Program-made: the position numbers and the translations under genes
From: Myxococcales bacterium
Lineage (GTDB): Bacteria; Myxococcota_A; Polyangia; Nannocystales; Nannocystaceae
DNA: 64,000 nt
Direction: 5' to 3'
Assembly: GCA_020633315.1 (NCBI GenBank)
Contig: JACKDV010000001.1
Span: 434,001-498,000 of the forward strand
Notes under the pieces: generated by a model
What the model was told of the DNA's origin: nothing
Database searches by the model: none
Seen by the model: only the letters and a program-made list of their open reading frames with translations
Part shown: in pieces, positions 49,360 through 57,983 of the stretch
How the letters are laid out: each line of letters starts with the position of its first letter
Numbering within the stretch: the first letter of the stretch is position 1

Positions 49360-51348
49360 TCAGGCCACCTCGAGCAGTTCGTACTGCATGTTGCGACGAC
49401 GCGGCACGAAGCCGGCCTGGCGCACGTGGTGCTCGATGTCGGCGGCGCTCAGCATGAAGTGGGCGCCGGCCTGGCTGACCACGTTCTCCTCGATCATCAC
49501 CGAGCCGAAGTCGTTGGCGCCGAAGCGCAGGGCGACCTCGCCGATCTCGGGGCCGAGGGTGGGCCAGCTGACCTGCAGGTTGGGGATGTTGTCGAGGTAG
49601 AGCCGGGCGAGGGCCTGCAGCCGGAGGTAGCGCCAGGCGCTGGTGTCGTCGCGCAGCTTGAGGCGGGTGCCCTCGGCCTGGAACGGCCACACGATGAAGG
49701 CGGTGAACATGCCGCCGCCCTTGCCCCCGCTCTTGCGGGCGAGCGCCTCGTCCTGCACCCGCCGCAGGCGATCGAGGTGCACCAGGGTGTGCTCGGCGGT
49801 CTCCTGGAAGCCGAACACCATGGTGCAGGTGCTCCGCATGCCGATGGCGTGGGCCTGGCGCATCACCTCGAGCCACTCGTCGGTGGTGTTCTTGAAGGGC
49901 GAGATGCGGTTGCGGATCTCGTCGTGGAGGATCTCGGCCCCGCCGCCGGGCAGCGAGTCCATGCCGGCGTCGCGCAGCCGCAGCAGCACCTCGCGCACGC
50001 TCATGTCCTCGAGGTGCGCGATGTGGATGATCTCGGTGGGCGACAGCGCGTGCAGCTTGAGCCGGAAGTTGCGCTTGGTCCAGCGGAACAGGTCCTCGTA
50101 CCAGTGAAGGCCCAGCTCGGGGTTGAGGCCGCCCTGCAGCAGGATCTGCACGCCCCCGAGCTCCTCGGTCTCGCGGAACTTCTGAGCCAGCACCTCCTTG
50201 GAGTGCACGTAGCCCTCGTGGTCCTTGCGGGTGGGTGGCACGTAGAAGTTGCAGAACTGACAGCGCGCGGTGCAGACGTTGGTGTAGTTGACGTTGCGAT
50301 CGATGATGTAGGTGACGATGCCCTCGGGGTGCAGGGCCTGGCGTCGGCGATCGGCGGCGTCGCCCAGGGCGAGGGTGCTGGCCTGCTCGTAGAGCACGAT
50401 GCCCTCGTGGAGCTCGAGGCGCCCGCCTCCGGCCGCCCGCTCGAGCAGCCGGTCCACGTCGATGGCCGAGCCGAGCCGGGGGGCGCGGCGCGAGGTGGCC
50501 ACGCCCTCGTGCTCGCGGGCGGCGAAGCGCACGTGCACCTCGCCTGCCGAGTGCAGGCCGGCCTCGTGGCTGCGGGCGATGTACTCCACCAGGCCCTCGC
50601 GCTCCCAGGCGTCGAGGCGGTAGCGGATCGTGCGGCGCAGGTAGTTGGCGTAGAAGTTCTCGTCGGCCGCGGGCAGGCCGGCGGCGAGCCGGCCCTCGCG
50701 GTAGCGACGGGCGAGGGCCTCGGCCTGCTTGAGGCCGCGGTCGCGGGCCTGGTGCAGGGCGCGGATGTGGACCTCCTGCAGGCAGCCCGGGCGCGCGGCC
50801 CAGAACGCGAAGACCATCGGCATGCCGGTGAGCCGCAGCCACTGGGCGCCCAGATCGATGCGGTGGGGGAAGCGGGCGGGCAGGTCGAAGGCAGCGTCGC
50901 CGATGACGAGGGCGGCCTCGCGGCCGTGCACCCGATCGACGCCGGTGCCGTGGGGCGCGGGCACGAGGGTGGGGTGCAGGCCCTCGGTGGCCAGCAGGGT
51001 GCGCAGCAGCAGCAGCGAGCTGCGCGAGGCGGCGTCGCAGTGGATGGTGGTGACCTCGGCCAGCGGCAGCTCGGAGACCACCACCACCGTCTGCACGGCG
51101 CCGCGGGCCGCGATCGCGACCTCGGGCACCACCTCCCACTCGGGGTGCTCGAGGTACGAGGCCACGGGCACCAGGGCCACGTCGCACTCGCCGTCGGCGA
51201 GCATGCGCGCACACTCGGCGGGCAGGGCCTCCTGCAGCTCGAACAGCGGCTGGCCGTCGTCGCCCACGGGGGGCTGCTCGAGCAGCACCTGGTACAGGGG
51301 CCAGGCGTTGAGGAAGGAGACGGCGCAGACGCGGAGCGGAGTGGCCAT
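49360..51348 (-). CDS. mqnA-mqnC: MqnA-MqnC fusion: chorismate dehydratase joined to cyclic dehypoxanthinyl-futalosine synthase
   Basis: A single 662-residue frame carries two complete enzymes. Residues 1-275 are MqnA: VCAVSFLNAWPLY, VALVPVASYLEHP, IGDAAF and the C-terminal LRRTIRYRLDAWEREGLVEYI. Residues about 295-662 are the radical-SAM enzyme MqnC: Cys359, Cys363 and Cys366 in NVCTARCQFCNFY, SLPGGGAEILHDEIR, CTMVFGFQETAEHTLVHL and the C-terminal GANDFGSVMIEENVVSQAG. The junction, about 20 residues, reads through without a stop. These act at the first and third-to-fourth steps of the futalosine route (chorismate to 3-enolpyruvylbenzoate; then cyclisation of dehypoxanthine futalosine). I do not know of this fusion as a standard form; elsewhere the genes are separate. 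It follows mqnE by 32 bases. Confidence 0.92.
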   Translation of the reverse strand: MATPLRVCAVSFLNAWPLYQVLLEQPPVGDDGQPLFELQEALPAECARMLADGECDVALVPVASYLEHPEWEVVPEVAIAARGAVQTVVVVSELPLAEVTTIHCDAASRSSLLLLRTLLATEGLHPTLVPAPHGTGVDRVHGREAALVIGDAAFDLPARFPHRIDLGAQWLRLTGMPMVFAFWAARPGCLQEVHIRALHQARDRGLKQAEALARRYREGRLAAGLPAADENFYANYLRRTIRYRLDAWEREGLVEYIARSHEAGLHSAGEVHVRFAAREHEGVATSRRAPRLGSAIDVDRLLERAAGGGRLELHEGIVLYEQASTLALGDAADRRRQALHPEGIVTYIIDRNVNYTNVCTARCQFCNFYVPPTRKDHEGYVHSKEVLAQKFRETEELGGVQILLQGGLNPELGLHWYEDLFRWTKRNFRLKLHALSPTEIIHIAHLEDMSVREVLLRLRDAGMDSLPGGGAEILHDEIRNRISPFKNTTDEWLEVMRQAHAIGMRSTCTMVFGFQETAEHTLVHLDRLRRVQDEALARKSGGKGGGMFTAFIVWPFQAEGTRLKLRDDTSAWRYLRLQALARLYLDNIPNLQVSWPTLGPEIGEVALRFGANDFGSVMIEENVVSQAGAHFMLSAADIEHHVRQAGFVPRRRNMQYELLEVA

Positions 51349-51380
51349 GGTGGGTTTGCTCTTCTCGGGTCGAGGGGTGG

Positions 51381-52562
51381 CTAGAGCACCGACAGCTCCA
51401 CGCGCTGGTCTCGGCGCGAGTAGGGCATGGAGGCCTCGAGGCTGCGGATGCCGGGCAGGGGCCCGCCGTCGTCCTGCCAGCGCAGGTTGTAGAGGGTGTC
51501 GCGCTCGACCGCGGTGCGGCCGGCCTCGCGGATCAGGCGGATGAGGCCGCTGCGGGTCATGGCCTGCGGGGTGTCGGCCCCGGCCATGTGGTAGATCTTC
51601 TCTTCCTGCACGGTGCCGTCGAGGTCGTCCACGCCGAAGCTCTGGGCGATCTGGGCGGTGTCGAGGCCGATCATGATCCAGTAGGCCTTGATGTGCGGGA
51701 TGTTGTGCAGCATGAGCCGCCCCACTGCGTAGGTGCGCAGGCTGTCGATGCCGGTGGGGCGCGGCAGCTTGCCCAGGCGGTTGCCGTCGGGGTGGAAGGC
51801 CAGCGGGATGAAGGTCTGGAAGCCGCCCGTCTCGTCTTGCAGCGCGCGCAGGCGCAGCATGTGATCCACCCGCTCCTCGAGGGTCTCCACCGTGCCGAAG
51901 AGCATGGTGCAGTTGGAGCGCAGGCCCAGGCGGTGGGCGGTGCGGTGCACCTGCAGCCACTGGTCGGCGCTGGCCTTGTCGCGGCAGATCTTGCGACGCA
52001 CCCGCTCGGCGAAGATCTCGGCGCCGCCGCCCGGCATGCTGTCGAGGCCGGCGTCCATCAGCTCGCGCAGCACCTCTTCGTAGCTCTTGCCGTAGTGCTG
52101 GGCGAAGAAGTGGATCTCGACCGCGGTGAAGGCCTTGAGGTGGATGTCGGGGCGCACCTGCTTGAGCACGCGGAGCTGATCGGTGTACCAGCTCCAGGGC
52201 ACGCCGCCGTGCAGGCCGCTGACGATGTGGATCTCGGTGACGGGCTGGCCCTGCCGCTCCACGAGCTTGTGGCGGATCTCGTCGAGGCTCATGGTGTAGG
52301 CCTGCGGCATCCCGGGCTGGAGCCGCGCGAACGAGCAGAACTGACAGTCGGCCTCGCAGACGTTGGTGGGGTTGATGTGGAAGTTGATGTTGAAGTAGGT
52401 GCGGTCGCCGTTGATCCGCTCGCGCAGCTCGTTGGCGAGGCTGCCCACGGCCAGCAGGTCGGGGTAGCGGTAGAGGAACACGCCGTCCTCGAGGGTGAGC
52501 GGCTCGCCCTCGTGGACCTTGGCGCGGATGGTGGACAAGCGGGCGGAGTCGGTGGCGGTCAT
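51381..52562 (-). CDS. mqnE: Aminofutalosine synthase MqnE (radical SAM)
   Basis: The 393-residue protein has the radical-SAM cysteines Cys69, Cys73 and Cys76 in NVCEADCQFCSFA. Also present are the MqnE/MqnC-typical HIVSGLHGGVPWSWYT, SMPGGGAEIFAERVR, CTMLFGTVETLEERV and the C-terminal region SFGVDDLDGTVQEEKIYHMAGADTP. It couples 3-[(1-carboxyvinyl)oxy]benzoate with S-adenosylmethionine to aminofutalosine. Its start ATG overlaps the upstream stop (ATGA). The product is the substrate for a futalosine hydrolase or deaminase not present in this window. Confidence 0.95.
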   Translation of the reverse strand: MTATDSARLSTIRAKVHEGEPLTLEDGVFLYRYPDLLAVGSLANELRERINGDRTYFNINFHINPTNVCEADCQFCSFARLQPGMPQAYTMSLDEIRHKLVERQGQPVTEIHIVSGLHGGVPWSWYTDQLRVLKQVRPDIHLKAFTAVEIHFFAQHYGKSYEEVLRELMDAGLDSMPGGGAEIFAERVRRKICRDKASADQWLQVHRTAHRLGLRSNCTMLFGTVETLEERVDHMLRLRALQDETGGFQTFIPLAFHPDGNRLGKLPRPTGIDSLRTYAVGRLMLHNIPHIKAYWIMIGLDTAQIAQSFGVDDLDGTVQEEKIYHMAGADTPQAMTRSGLIRLIREAGRTAVERDTLYNLRWQDDGGPLPGIRSLEASMPYSRRDQRVELSVL

Positions 52563-53218
52563 GGGCTCGTCTCCGGGGAGGCGGGGGCGCAGGGAGGATC
52601 GGACGCGCGGGGGTGCAGGCCCACCTGACGCACCAGGGTGCTCAGGCCGGCGGCCGTGCCCTCGTTGGGGCGGGTGACCCCGGCCAGCGGCAGCGAGCGG
52701 TCGGGCTCGATGGGGCCGCCGAGGGTGTCGGCGCCGAAGCCCACCGCGAGCTGGGCGAGGCGGATGCCGATGAGATCGTGGCGGGCCTCCACCCGCACCG
52801 AGCCGGGCAGCAGCACGCGGGCGGCCGCGATGCACCACAGGCGGTGCATGCCGCCCGCGCTGGCGCAGCAGGGGGCGACCGACAGCTCGGGCACGGGCGC
52901 GGCGGCCACGGCCCGCAGCCAGGCGACGAAGCGGCGGCGGTCGTCGACGGCGGAGGGGACCTGCACCACCAGGCGATCGCCGGCACGCAGCGCCGTGGGC
53001 TCGGGCCAGGCGCCGAGCTCGATCACCTCGGGCTCGTCGTCGGGGCTGGCGGCGGGGCGAGGCCGCAGGCAGGTGGCCACGGCGGGCAGGGGGTGGGCGG
53101 GAGCCGGTCGCACCCACACCTCCTCGCCGAAGGCCTCGCGGCGGGCCCGGGACCCGTGCTCGCCGAGGCGGGCGGGGCGGTCGTACAGGGACAGGGGATC
53201 GAAGTCGGTGTCGATCAT
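52559..53218 (-). CDS. Radical-SAM-less relative of the MqnE C-terminus
   Basis: The 219-residue protein has no CxxxCxxC motif, but its last about 100 residues align by eye with the C-terminal part of MqnE. GMHRLWCIAAARVLLPGSVRV against GIDSLRTYAVGRLMLHNIPHI, then QLAVGFGADTLGGPIEPD against QIAQSFGVDDLDGTVQEE. The N-terminal half is an unassigned stretch. Genes on both sides overlap by ATGA, so it is fixed between ubiX and mqnE in the operon. It may be a non-catalytic partner of MqnE. The symbol is left open since the family is not recognised. Confidence 0.7.
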   Translation of the reverse strand: MIDTDFDPLSLYDRPARLGEHGSRARREAFGEEVWVRPAPAHPLPAVATCLRPRPAASPDDEPEVIELGAWPEPTALRAGDRLVVQVPSAVDDRRRFVAWLRAVAAAPVPELSVAPCCASAGGMHRLWCIAAARVLLPGSVRVEARHDLIGIRLAQLAVGFGADTLGGPIEPDRSLPLAGVTRPNEGTAAGLSTLVRQVGLHPRASDPPCAPASPETSP

Positions 53219-53823
53219 GCTCGGTCTCCCCAGCGCTCGACCAGGGGCAGGCGCAGGCCCGCGCGGTCGAGGGCGCGGACCACCACGGTGTCGACGGCCT
53301 GCTCGAGGGTCGTCACGTGGCCATAGAAGGAAGGCACGGCGGGCAGCACGATGGCGCCGGCCTCGGTGGCCGCGACCATGTTGCGCAGGTGCACCAGCGA
53401 CAGCGGGGTCTCGCGCACCACGAGGATCAGCGGGCGGCGCTCCTTGAGGGCGACCTCGCAGGCGCGGGCGACGAGATCGGAGCCGCCGCCGTTGGCCACA
53501 CGGGCCAGGGTGCTCATGGAGCAGGGCATCACGATCACGGCGTCGGGGGCGTTGCTGCCCGAGGCGAAGGGGGCCCCGAAGTCCATGCGATCCCAGCGGC
53601 GCAGGCCGGGGCCGAGGTCGTCGGGCATCGGCTCGCCGAGCTCCTGCTGCCACACGAGGGGGGCGTTGTGCGAGGCGACCACGTCCACCTGCAGCTCGGG
53701 GCGCGCGGGCTCGCCGGGAACCTCGCCGCGCGTGGCCATGCCGAGCAGCCGCAGCAGGCGGCGCGCGTAGATCGAGCCGCTGGCGCCCGTGATGCACACG
53801 ACCAGACGACGGGACTCGCTCAT
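53215..53823 (-). CDS. ubiX: UbiX flavin prenyltransferase
   Basis: The 202-residue flavoprotein shows ITGASGSIYARRLLRLL, PCSMSTLARVANGGGSDLVARACEVALKERRPLILVVRETPLS in overlapping stretches, and LPAVPSFY, all diagnostic. UbiX prenylates reduced FMN with dimethylallyl phosphate to give the cofactor of UbiD-type decarboxylases, here presumably the UbiD protein at 58813. In the futalosine pathway the pair is called MqnM/MqnL. Its stop and start both overlap neighbours by ATGA. Confidence 0.95.
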   Translation of the reverse strand: MSESRRLVVCITGASGSIYARRLLRLLGMATRGEVPGEPARPELQVDVVASHNAPLVWQQELGEPMPDDLGPGLRRWDRMDFGAPFASGSNAPDAVIVMPCSMSTLARVANGGGSDLVARACEVALKERRPLILVVRETPLSLVHLRNMVAATEAGAIVLPAVPSFYGHVTTLEQAVDTVVVRALDRAGLRLPLVERWGDRA

Positions 53824-54599
53824 GGCTCGCTCGCTCCGGGGGTGGGGGTGGGGCCGAGGGTGGCGTCGACCCGCCAGGCCATGCCGAGGGTGAGGGCGGT
53901 GCTCTGCACCTCTTCGAAGCCGTGCTCGCGCAGCAGCTCGGCGTACTCGTCCACGCTGCGGAAGCGGCCCATGCTGCGCGGCAGGTAGGTGTAGGCCTGC
54001 CAGTCGCGGGTGGCGAGCCAGCCCACCACGGGGAGCACCGTGCGGTTGTACATGGCGTGCATCACCCGGGGCACGATGGTGGTGGGGCGGAAGAACTCCA
54101 GCACCACCAGGCGACCGCCGGGACGCAGGCAGCGGGCCTGCTCGGCGGTGGCGCGGGCCAGGTCGGAGACGTTGCGCATGCCGAAGGCGCAGAAGATGGC
54201 GTCGAGCGAGTCGTCAGCGTGGGGCAGCGCGTGGGCGTCCATCACCCGCGGGGTGATGCGCTCGCCCGCGGAGCCGACCAGCTTGTCACGGCCGTGCTGG
54301 AGCATCTGCGCCGAGAAGTCGCCCGCGACCACGTCGGCCCGGGGGAACTGGCGGTGGATCTCGACGCTGGAGTCCATCGTGCCCGCGCACAGGTCGAGCA
54401 CGCGTCGGGGGGCCTCGCCGCCGGCGAGGGCGAGGCGCTCGACGGCGCGGCGACGCCAGCGGACGTCGGTGCCCAGGCTCATCCAGCGGTTGGCGCGGTC
54501 GTAGCCCGGGGCGATGCGCCCGAACATCTGCTGCACCTGGTCGCCGTGGGCATCGACGGCCTGGACGGTGGCGGGGGGCTTGGCGATGGAGGTGCTCAT
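53820..54599 (-). CDS. ubiE: Demethylmenaquinone methyltransferase UbiE/MenG
   Basis: The 259-residue SAM methyltransferase has motif I VLDLCAGTMDSSVEIH, the UbiE signature FGMRNVSDLARATAEQ with RPGGRLVVLEFFRP, and YTYLPRSMGRF. It transfers the C2 methyl of demethylmenaquinone, the last step of menaquinone synthesis. It lies 10 bases after the polyprenyl-diphosphate synthase. Its stop overlaps the ubiX start. Confidence 0.95.
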   Translation of the reverse strand: MSTSIAKPPATVQAVDAHGDQVQQMFGRIAPGYDRANRWMSLGTDVRWRRRAVERLALAGGEAPRRVLDLCAGTMDSSVEIHRQFPRADVVAGDFSAQMLQHGRDKLVGSAGERITPRVMDAHALPHADDSLDAIFCAFGMRNVSDLARATAEQARCLRPGGRLVVLEFFRPTTIVPRVMHAMYNRTVLPVVGWLATRDWQAYTYLPRSMGRFRSVDEYAELLREHGFEEVQSTALTLGMAWRVDATLGPTPTPGASEP

Positions 54600-54609
54600 G
54601 GTGGCTCGA

Positions 54610-55626
54610 CTAGCGGCGGCGGATCACCACGTAGCGCGCGGCGTCGTGCAGGGCGTCGCGGGCGGGGGAGGGGGGCAGGGCTCGCAGGGCGCGGCTGGCC
54701 GCGAGGGCGTGGGCCTCGGCCTCGTCGAGGGCGCGCTCGGCCGCGTCGGTCTGGGCGATGCGCTCGAGCAGCTCCTGCACCACCGCCTCGCTCATGGGCG
54801 GGCCGGCCTGCAGCGCCTGGCACACGCGCTGGCGCAGGCCGGGGTCGGTCTCGCAGGCGAGGATGATGGGCAGGGTCATCTTGCCCTCGCGCAGATCCTG
54901 TCCGGGATCCTTGCCGCTGTCGCTGGGCTGCTTGCCGGGGCCGGCGGGGGCGGGGCGCAGGTCGAGCACGTCGTCGGCGATCTGGAAGGCGTGGCCGATC
55001 TCGTGGCCGTAGCGCCGCAAGGGCTCGACCAGCTCGGGCTCGACCAGGCCGGCCACCGAGGAGCACCAGGCGATGAGGGCCGCGGTCTTGCGATCGATGA
55101 CCAGGCGGTAGCGCTCGCGGTCCAGCGAGAAGCGACCGGCGCCGTCGAGCTGGGCCACCTCGCCCTCGGCCATGCGGGTGACGGTGTCGGCCAGGCTGCA
55201 CACGGCCACGGGCTGGCCGGTGTAGGCCACGGCCTGCAGCGCGCGGGCGAGGCAGTAGTCGCCCGCGAGCACGGCCATGCCGTTGCCGTAGCGCATGCGC
55301 GAGGCGGGGCGTCCCCGGCGGAACTCGCCCTCGTCGATCACGTCGTCGTGCAGCAGCGTGGCGGTGTGGAGCAGCTCGCCCACCGCGGCCACGGTGAGGC
55401 GCTCGGGGCCGTCGAAGCCCGCCGCGGCGGCGCCGAGCAGGGTGAGCAGCGGCCGGAAGCGCTTGCCCCCCGCGAAGGCGATGTGCCCGCCCACCTCGGG
55501 GATGATCGCGATCTCGGAGCACAGCAGCTCGGCGAAGCGGCGCTCGCAGGCGGCGAGGTCCTCCACCACCAAGCAGAGGGCTCGCTCGATGAGGGCGGCG
55601 GGATCGCGAGGGGGTGGGGGGGCCAT
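54610..55626 (-). CDS. Polyprenyl diphosphate synthase
   Basis: The 338-residue enzyme has the two aspartate-rich motifs of trans-prenyl synthases: the first in LLHDDVIDEGEFRRG and the second in AFQIADDVLDLR. GGKRFRPLLTLL and the basic-substrate motif KMTLPIILA are also present. It makes the long prenyl chain (probably C35-C40) used by MqnP. Start ATG 55626 fits a GGGCGGG-type upstream sequence; an ATG at 55674 would overlap the regulator gene and add 16 residues. Chain length cannot be deduced. Confidence 0.92.
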   Translation of the reverse strand: MAPPPPRDPAALIERALCLVVEDLAACERRFAELLCSEIAIIPEVGGHIAFAGGKRFRPLLTLLGAAAAGFDGPERLTVAAVGELLHTATLLHDDVIDEGEFRRGRPASRMRYGNGMAVLAGDYCLARALQAVAYTGQPVAVCSLADTVTRMAEGEVAQLDGAGRFSLDRERYRLVIDRKTAALIAWCSSVAGLVEPELVEPLRRYGHEIGHAFQIADDVLDLRPAPAGPGKQPSDSGKDPGQDLREGKMTLPIILACETDPGLRQRVCQALQAGPPMSEAVVQELLERIAQTDAAERALDEAEAHALAASRALRALPPSPARDALHDAARYVVIRRR

Positions 55627-55654
55627 GGCCCGCCCAGAGGACCGAACGCTGAGA

Positions 55655-56314
55655 TCAGGAGCCGATTCGGACATTGGGGTCCCAGTTGTGGAGGATCGCG
55701 GGGAAGCGGGCGGTGCCGCGGGCGATGCGGGTGATGAGGCCGTGCACGGGGCGACGGGCCACGAAGGCGTCGAGGAAGCTGCGGCCGAGCTTGAAGAACG
55801 CGAGCAGGTGCTCCACCCGCTCGAGCGCGAAGCGGATCCGCAGCGAGGCCAGGGGGGCGCCGGCCAGCAACTCGATGGCCTGGCTCACCCGGTTGATGGC
55901 CTCGTTGACCTGCGCCCGCTCGCGTCGGCGCATGACGTTGGTGATCAGCTTCCACATGTCGGTCTCCGCCACGTAGAGGCGGTCGCGACGGTGGACCACG
56001 CCCCAGTCGATCAGCGACGAGAGCGTCATGCTGGTCGAGCCGGCGCTGATCCCCAGGCGGTCGCGGATGGTGGAGTGATCGAGGGGCTCGGGGCTGAGGA
56101 ACAGCAGGCCGAAGATGCGACCCTGGGTGCGGGTGAAGCCCCAGAAGGCGGCGATGTTGCCGAAGACCTCGGCGACCTCGTCCTGGGCAATGCGCAAGCG
56201 GCGCTCGGTGTCGACATCGGGACCCGCGGAGTCCCCGCGGGTCTCGAGCTCCGCGAGCTCCGCGCGGTAGCGTTCCTGCGGACTTGGCGCCTTCTTGTCG
56301 GACGGAGGGCTCAT
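55655..56314 (-). CDS. GbsR/MarR-type regulator heading the menaquinone operon
   Basis: The 219-residue protein has a winged helix-turn-helix: FTRTQGRIFGLLFLSPEPLD, then STIRDRLGISAGSTSMTLSSLIDWGVVHRR, as in GbsR-family repressors. A C-terminal helical domain follows. It is the first gene of an eight-gene minus-strand run that includes polyprenyl synthase, ubiE, ubiX, mqnE, mqnA-mqnC and mqnP. The 16-bp palindrome immediately upstream makes autoregulation, and thus control of quinone synthesis, likely. Ligand unknown. Confidence 0.85.
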   Translation of the reverse strand: MSPPSDKKAPSPQERYRAELAELETRGDSAGPDVDTERRLRIAQDEVAEVFGNIAAFWGFTRTQGRIFGLLFLSPEPLDHSTIRDRLGISAGSTSMTLSSLIDWGVVHRRDRLYVAETDMWKLITNVMRRRERAQVNEAINRVSQAIELLAGAPLASLRIRFALERVEHLLAFFKLGRSFLDAFVARRPVHGLITRIARGTARFPAILHNWDPNVRIGS

Positions 56315-56326
56315 GAGGATCAGGTG

Positions 56327-56342
56327 TTCAAATCAATTTGAA
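56327..56342. promoter_or_regulatory. Palindromic operator upstream of the GbsR-type gene
   Basis: TTCAAAT-CA-ATTTGAA is a perfect 7+2+7 inverted repeat, strikingly AT-rich in GC-rich surroundings. It sits 13-28 bases before the regulator ATG, at the position of a promoter core. It would also be close to, but not in, the htrA promoter region on the other strand. Confidence 0.75.
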
Positions 56343-56505
56343 ATGAACCGTGAGCCCTAGGGGCGTACCCCCGCGCCAGACCTCTGTCAAACCGAATCGA
56401 TCACCCCGCGAGGGCGGGAACAACGGCGTCCGCGGCGTGGTTGACGTGATTTCGTGTCTCGTGGGGCGGGGCGATTCGCCCTGCTATCGTTGGAAGCGGC
56501 TGGCC

Positions 56506-57978
56506 ATGGAGCGCGGCACCCACGATCGACCCAGCCCGCTGTGGCTGGCCGCTGGAACCGGCCTGGTGGGGGTGAGCCTGGGGGCGGTCGCGGTCCTCTT
56601 GGGTACCCGCTCCGCGCAGAGCACACGGTCGCCCCCGCCGGTACCGGTCGTCGAGCCGGTCGAGCCGGCCACCGCGGCGCCGCCGACGGCCGAGCTCGGG
56701 CCCCGCCCGCCGACCCTCGCGCTGGCCGACGCCGTCGACCAGACCCGCGATGCCGTCGTCAACCTCGCCACCGAGCGCAGCCCGCTGGGCGCCGGGGTGA
56801 TCGTGCACCCGCGGGGGATCGTGGTGACCAACTACCACGTGATCGCCGAGGCCCTCGAGGTGCCCCGCGAGCAGTGGGCGCTGGTGGCCGACCAGACCCC
56901 GACGGTCACGGCGCGCTTCGAGGACGGGCGCGAGCTGCCGGCGGTGGTGCTGGTGGCCGACAGCGTGGAGGACCTGGCCATCCTACGCCTGCGGCCCGAG
57001 GGCGAGGAGCGCTTCACCTCGGCCCGCCTCGGTCGCTCCTCGGCGCTGCGGGTGGGGCAGGAGGTGTTCGCCATCGGCAATCCCTTCGGGCTCAACCACA
57101 GCGTCAGCCGGGGCATCGTGTCCGCCCTCGATCGCACCGAGGTGCTGCGCAACCGCAAGCTGCCGCTGGTGCAGCTCGACGCCTCGATCAACCTGGGCAA
57201 CTCGGGCGGCCCCCTGTTCGCGCTCGACGGCTCGCTGGTGGGCATCGTCACCCTGCGTCGCAAGGACGCCGAGGGCATCGCCTTCGCGGTGCCGGTGGAT
57301 CACGTGCGGGCCTTCCTCGAGGCCGTCGGCGATCCCACCACCCCGCGGCGCACGGGGGCGATCGGGGTGGAGATCGTCGGCGAGGAGCGTCGCGAAGGCG
57401 AGTCCGATGGGCTGGGCTACGCGGCCTGGGTGCGGGTGGTCGGAGTCGACCCCGAGGGCACCGCGGCTGCGGCGGGGATCCTCGAGGGCGATCGCGTGGT
57501 GGAGATCCGCGGCAAGCGGCTCGACGGGCTGCCGCAGCCCCGCGGTGCCGATGCCATGGCCGGCCACCTGGTGTCGGCGGTGCGCTCGCTGTTCCCGGGC
57601 GAGCGGCTGCCGCTGACCATCGTGCGCGACGGGACGCTGGTGCACGCCGAGGTGGAGATCGCCTCGGCCGCCTCGGAGCGGCAGATGTTGATCGACTCGG
57701 AGGAACTGCTGGGCCTGCAGCTGCGGGCCGGCGCGGGGGTCCCCGTGATCGAGCGGGTGATGCCCGGCTCCAGCATCGCCAAGCTGGGGGCCGATCTCCG
57801 CGGGATCGAGATCGTGCGGCTGGTCGACGAGGAGATCGAGTCGCTGGAGGACCTGGGGATCGAGCTGGAGCGCCTGCGCAGCATGCTGCGGCAGAGCCAC
57901 GGGCCGTTCTGGGTGACGGTGGGGCTGCGCTCGCCCAAGACCCGCGCGACGGTCCCGGTGCCCGTGCTGGTAGAGTGA
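56506..57978 (+). CDS. HtrA/DegP-like serine protease with PDZ-like part
   Basis: The 490-residue protein has a signal/anchor helix (SPLWLAAGTGLVGVSLGAVAVLLG, about 10-33), then a trypsin-fold domain with the triad His111 (NYHVIAEA), Asp156 (EDLAILRL) and Ser233 (NLGNSGGPLF). A C-terminal PDZ-like segment follows (EGTAAAAGILEGDRVVEIRG) and a second, weaker PDZ-like one (IAKLGADLRGIEIVRLVDEEIESLEDL). It is a periplasmic quality-control protease candidate. TATCGT lies 15 bases before ATG 56506. An upstream ATG at 56350 is rejected because it extends through the promoter region. Confidence 0.88.
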   Translation: MERGTHDRPSPLWLAAGTGLVGVSLGAVAVLLGTRSAQSTRSPPPVPVVEPVEPATAAPPTAELGPRPPTLALADAVDQTRDAVVNLATERSPLGAGVIVHPRGIVVTNYHVIAEALEVPREQWALVADQTPTVTARFEDGRELPAVVLVADSVEDLAILRLRPEGEERFTSARLGRSSALRVGQEVFAIGNPFGLNHSVSRGIVSALDRTEVLRNRKLPLVQLDASINLGNSGGPLFALDGSLVGIVTLRRKDAEGIAFAVPVDHVRAFLEAVGDPTTPRRTGAIGVEIVGEERREGESDGLGYAAWVRVVGVDPEGTAAAAGILEGDRVVEIRGKRLDGLPQPRGADAMAGHLVSAVRSLFPGERLPLTIVRDGTLVHAEVEIASAASERQMLIDSEELLGLQLRAGAGVPVIERVMPGSSIAKLGADLRGIEIVRLVDEEIESLEDLGIELERLRSMLRQSHGPFWVTVGLRSPKTRATVPVPVLVE

Positions 57979-57983
57979 GCGCC

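Noticed and set aside
47546..51214. A 1222-codon minus-strand open frame spanning mqnP and part of mqnA-mqnC
   Set aside because: Only its last 269 codons, from GTG 48355, have a signal peptide and barrel strands. The rest is out of frame with the real genes there and Arg/Ala-rich.
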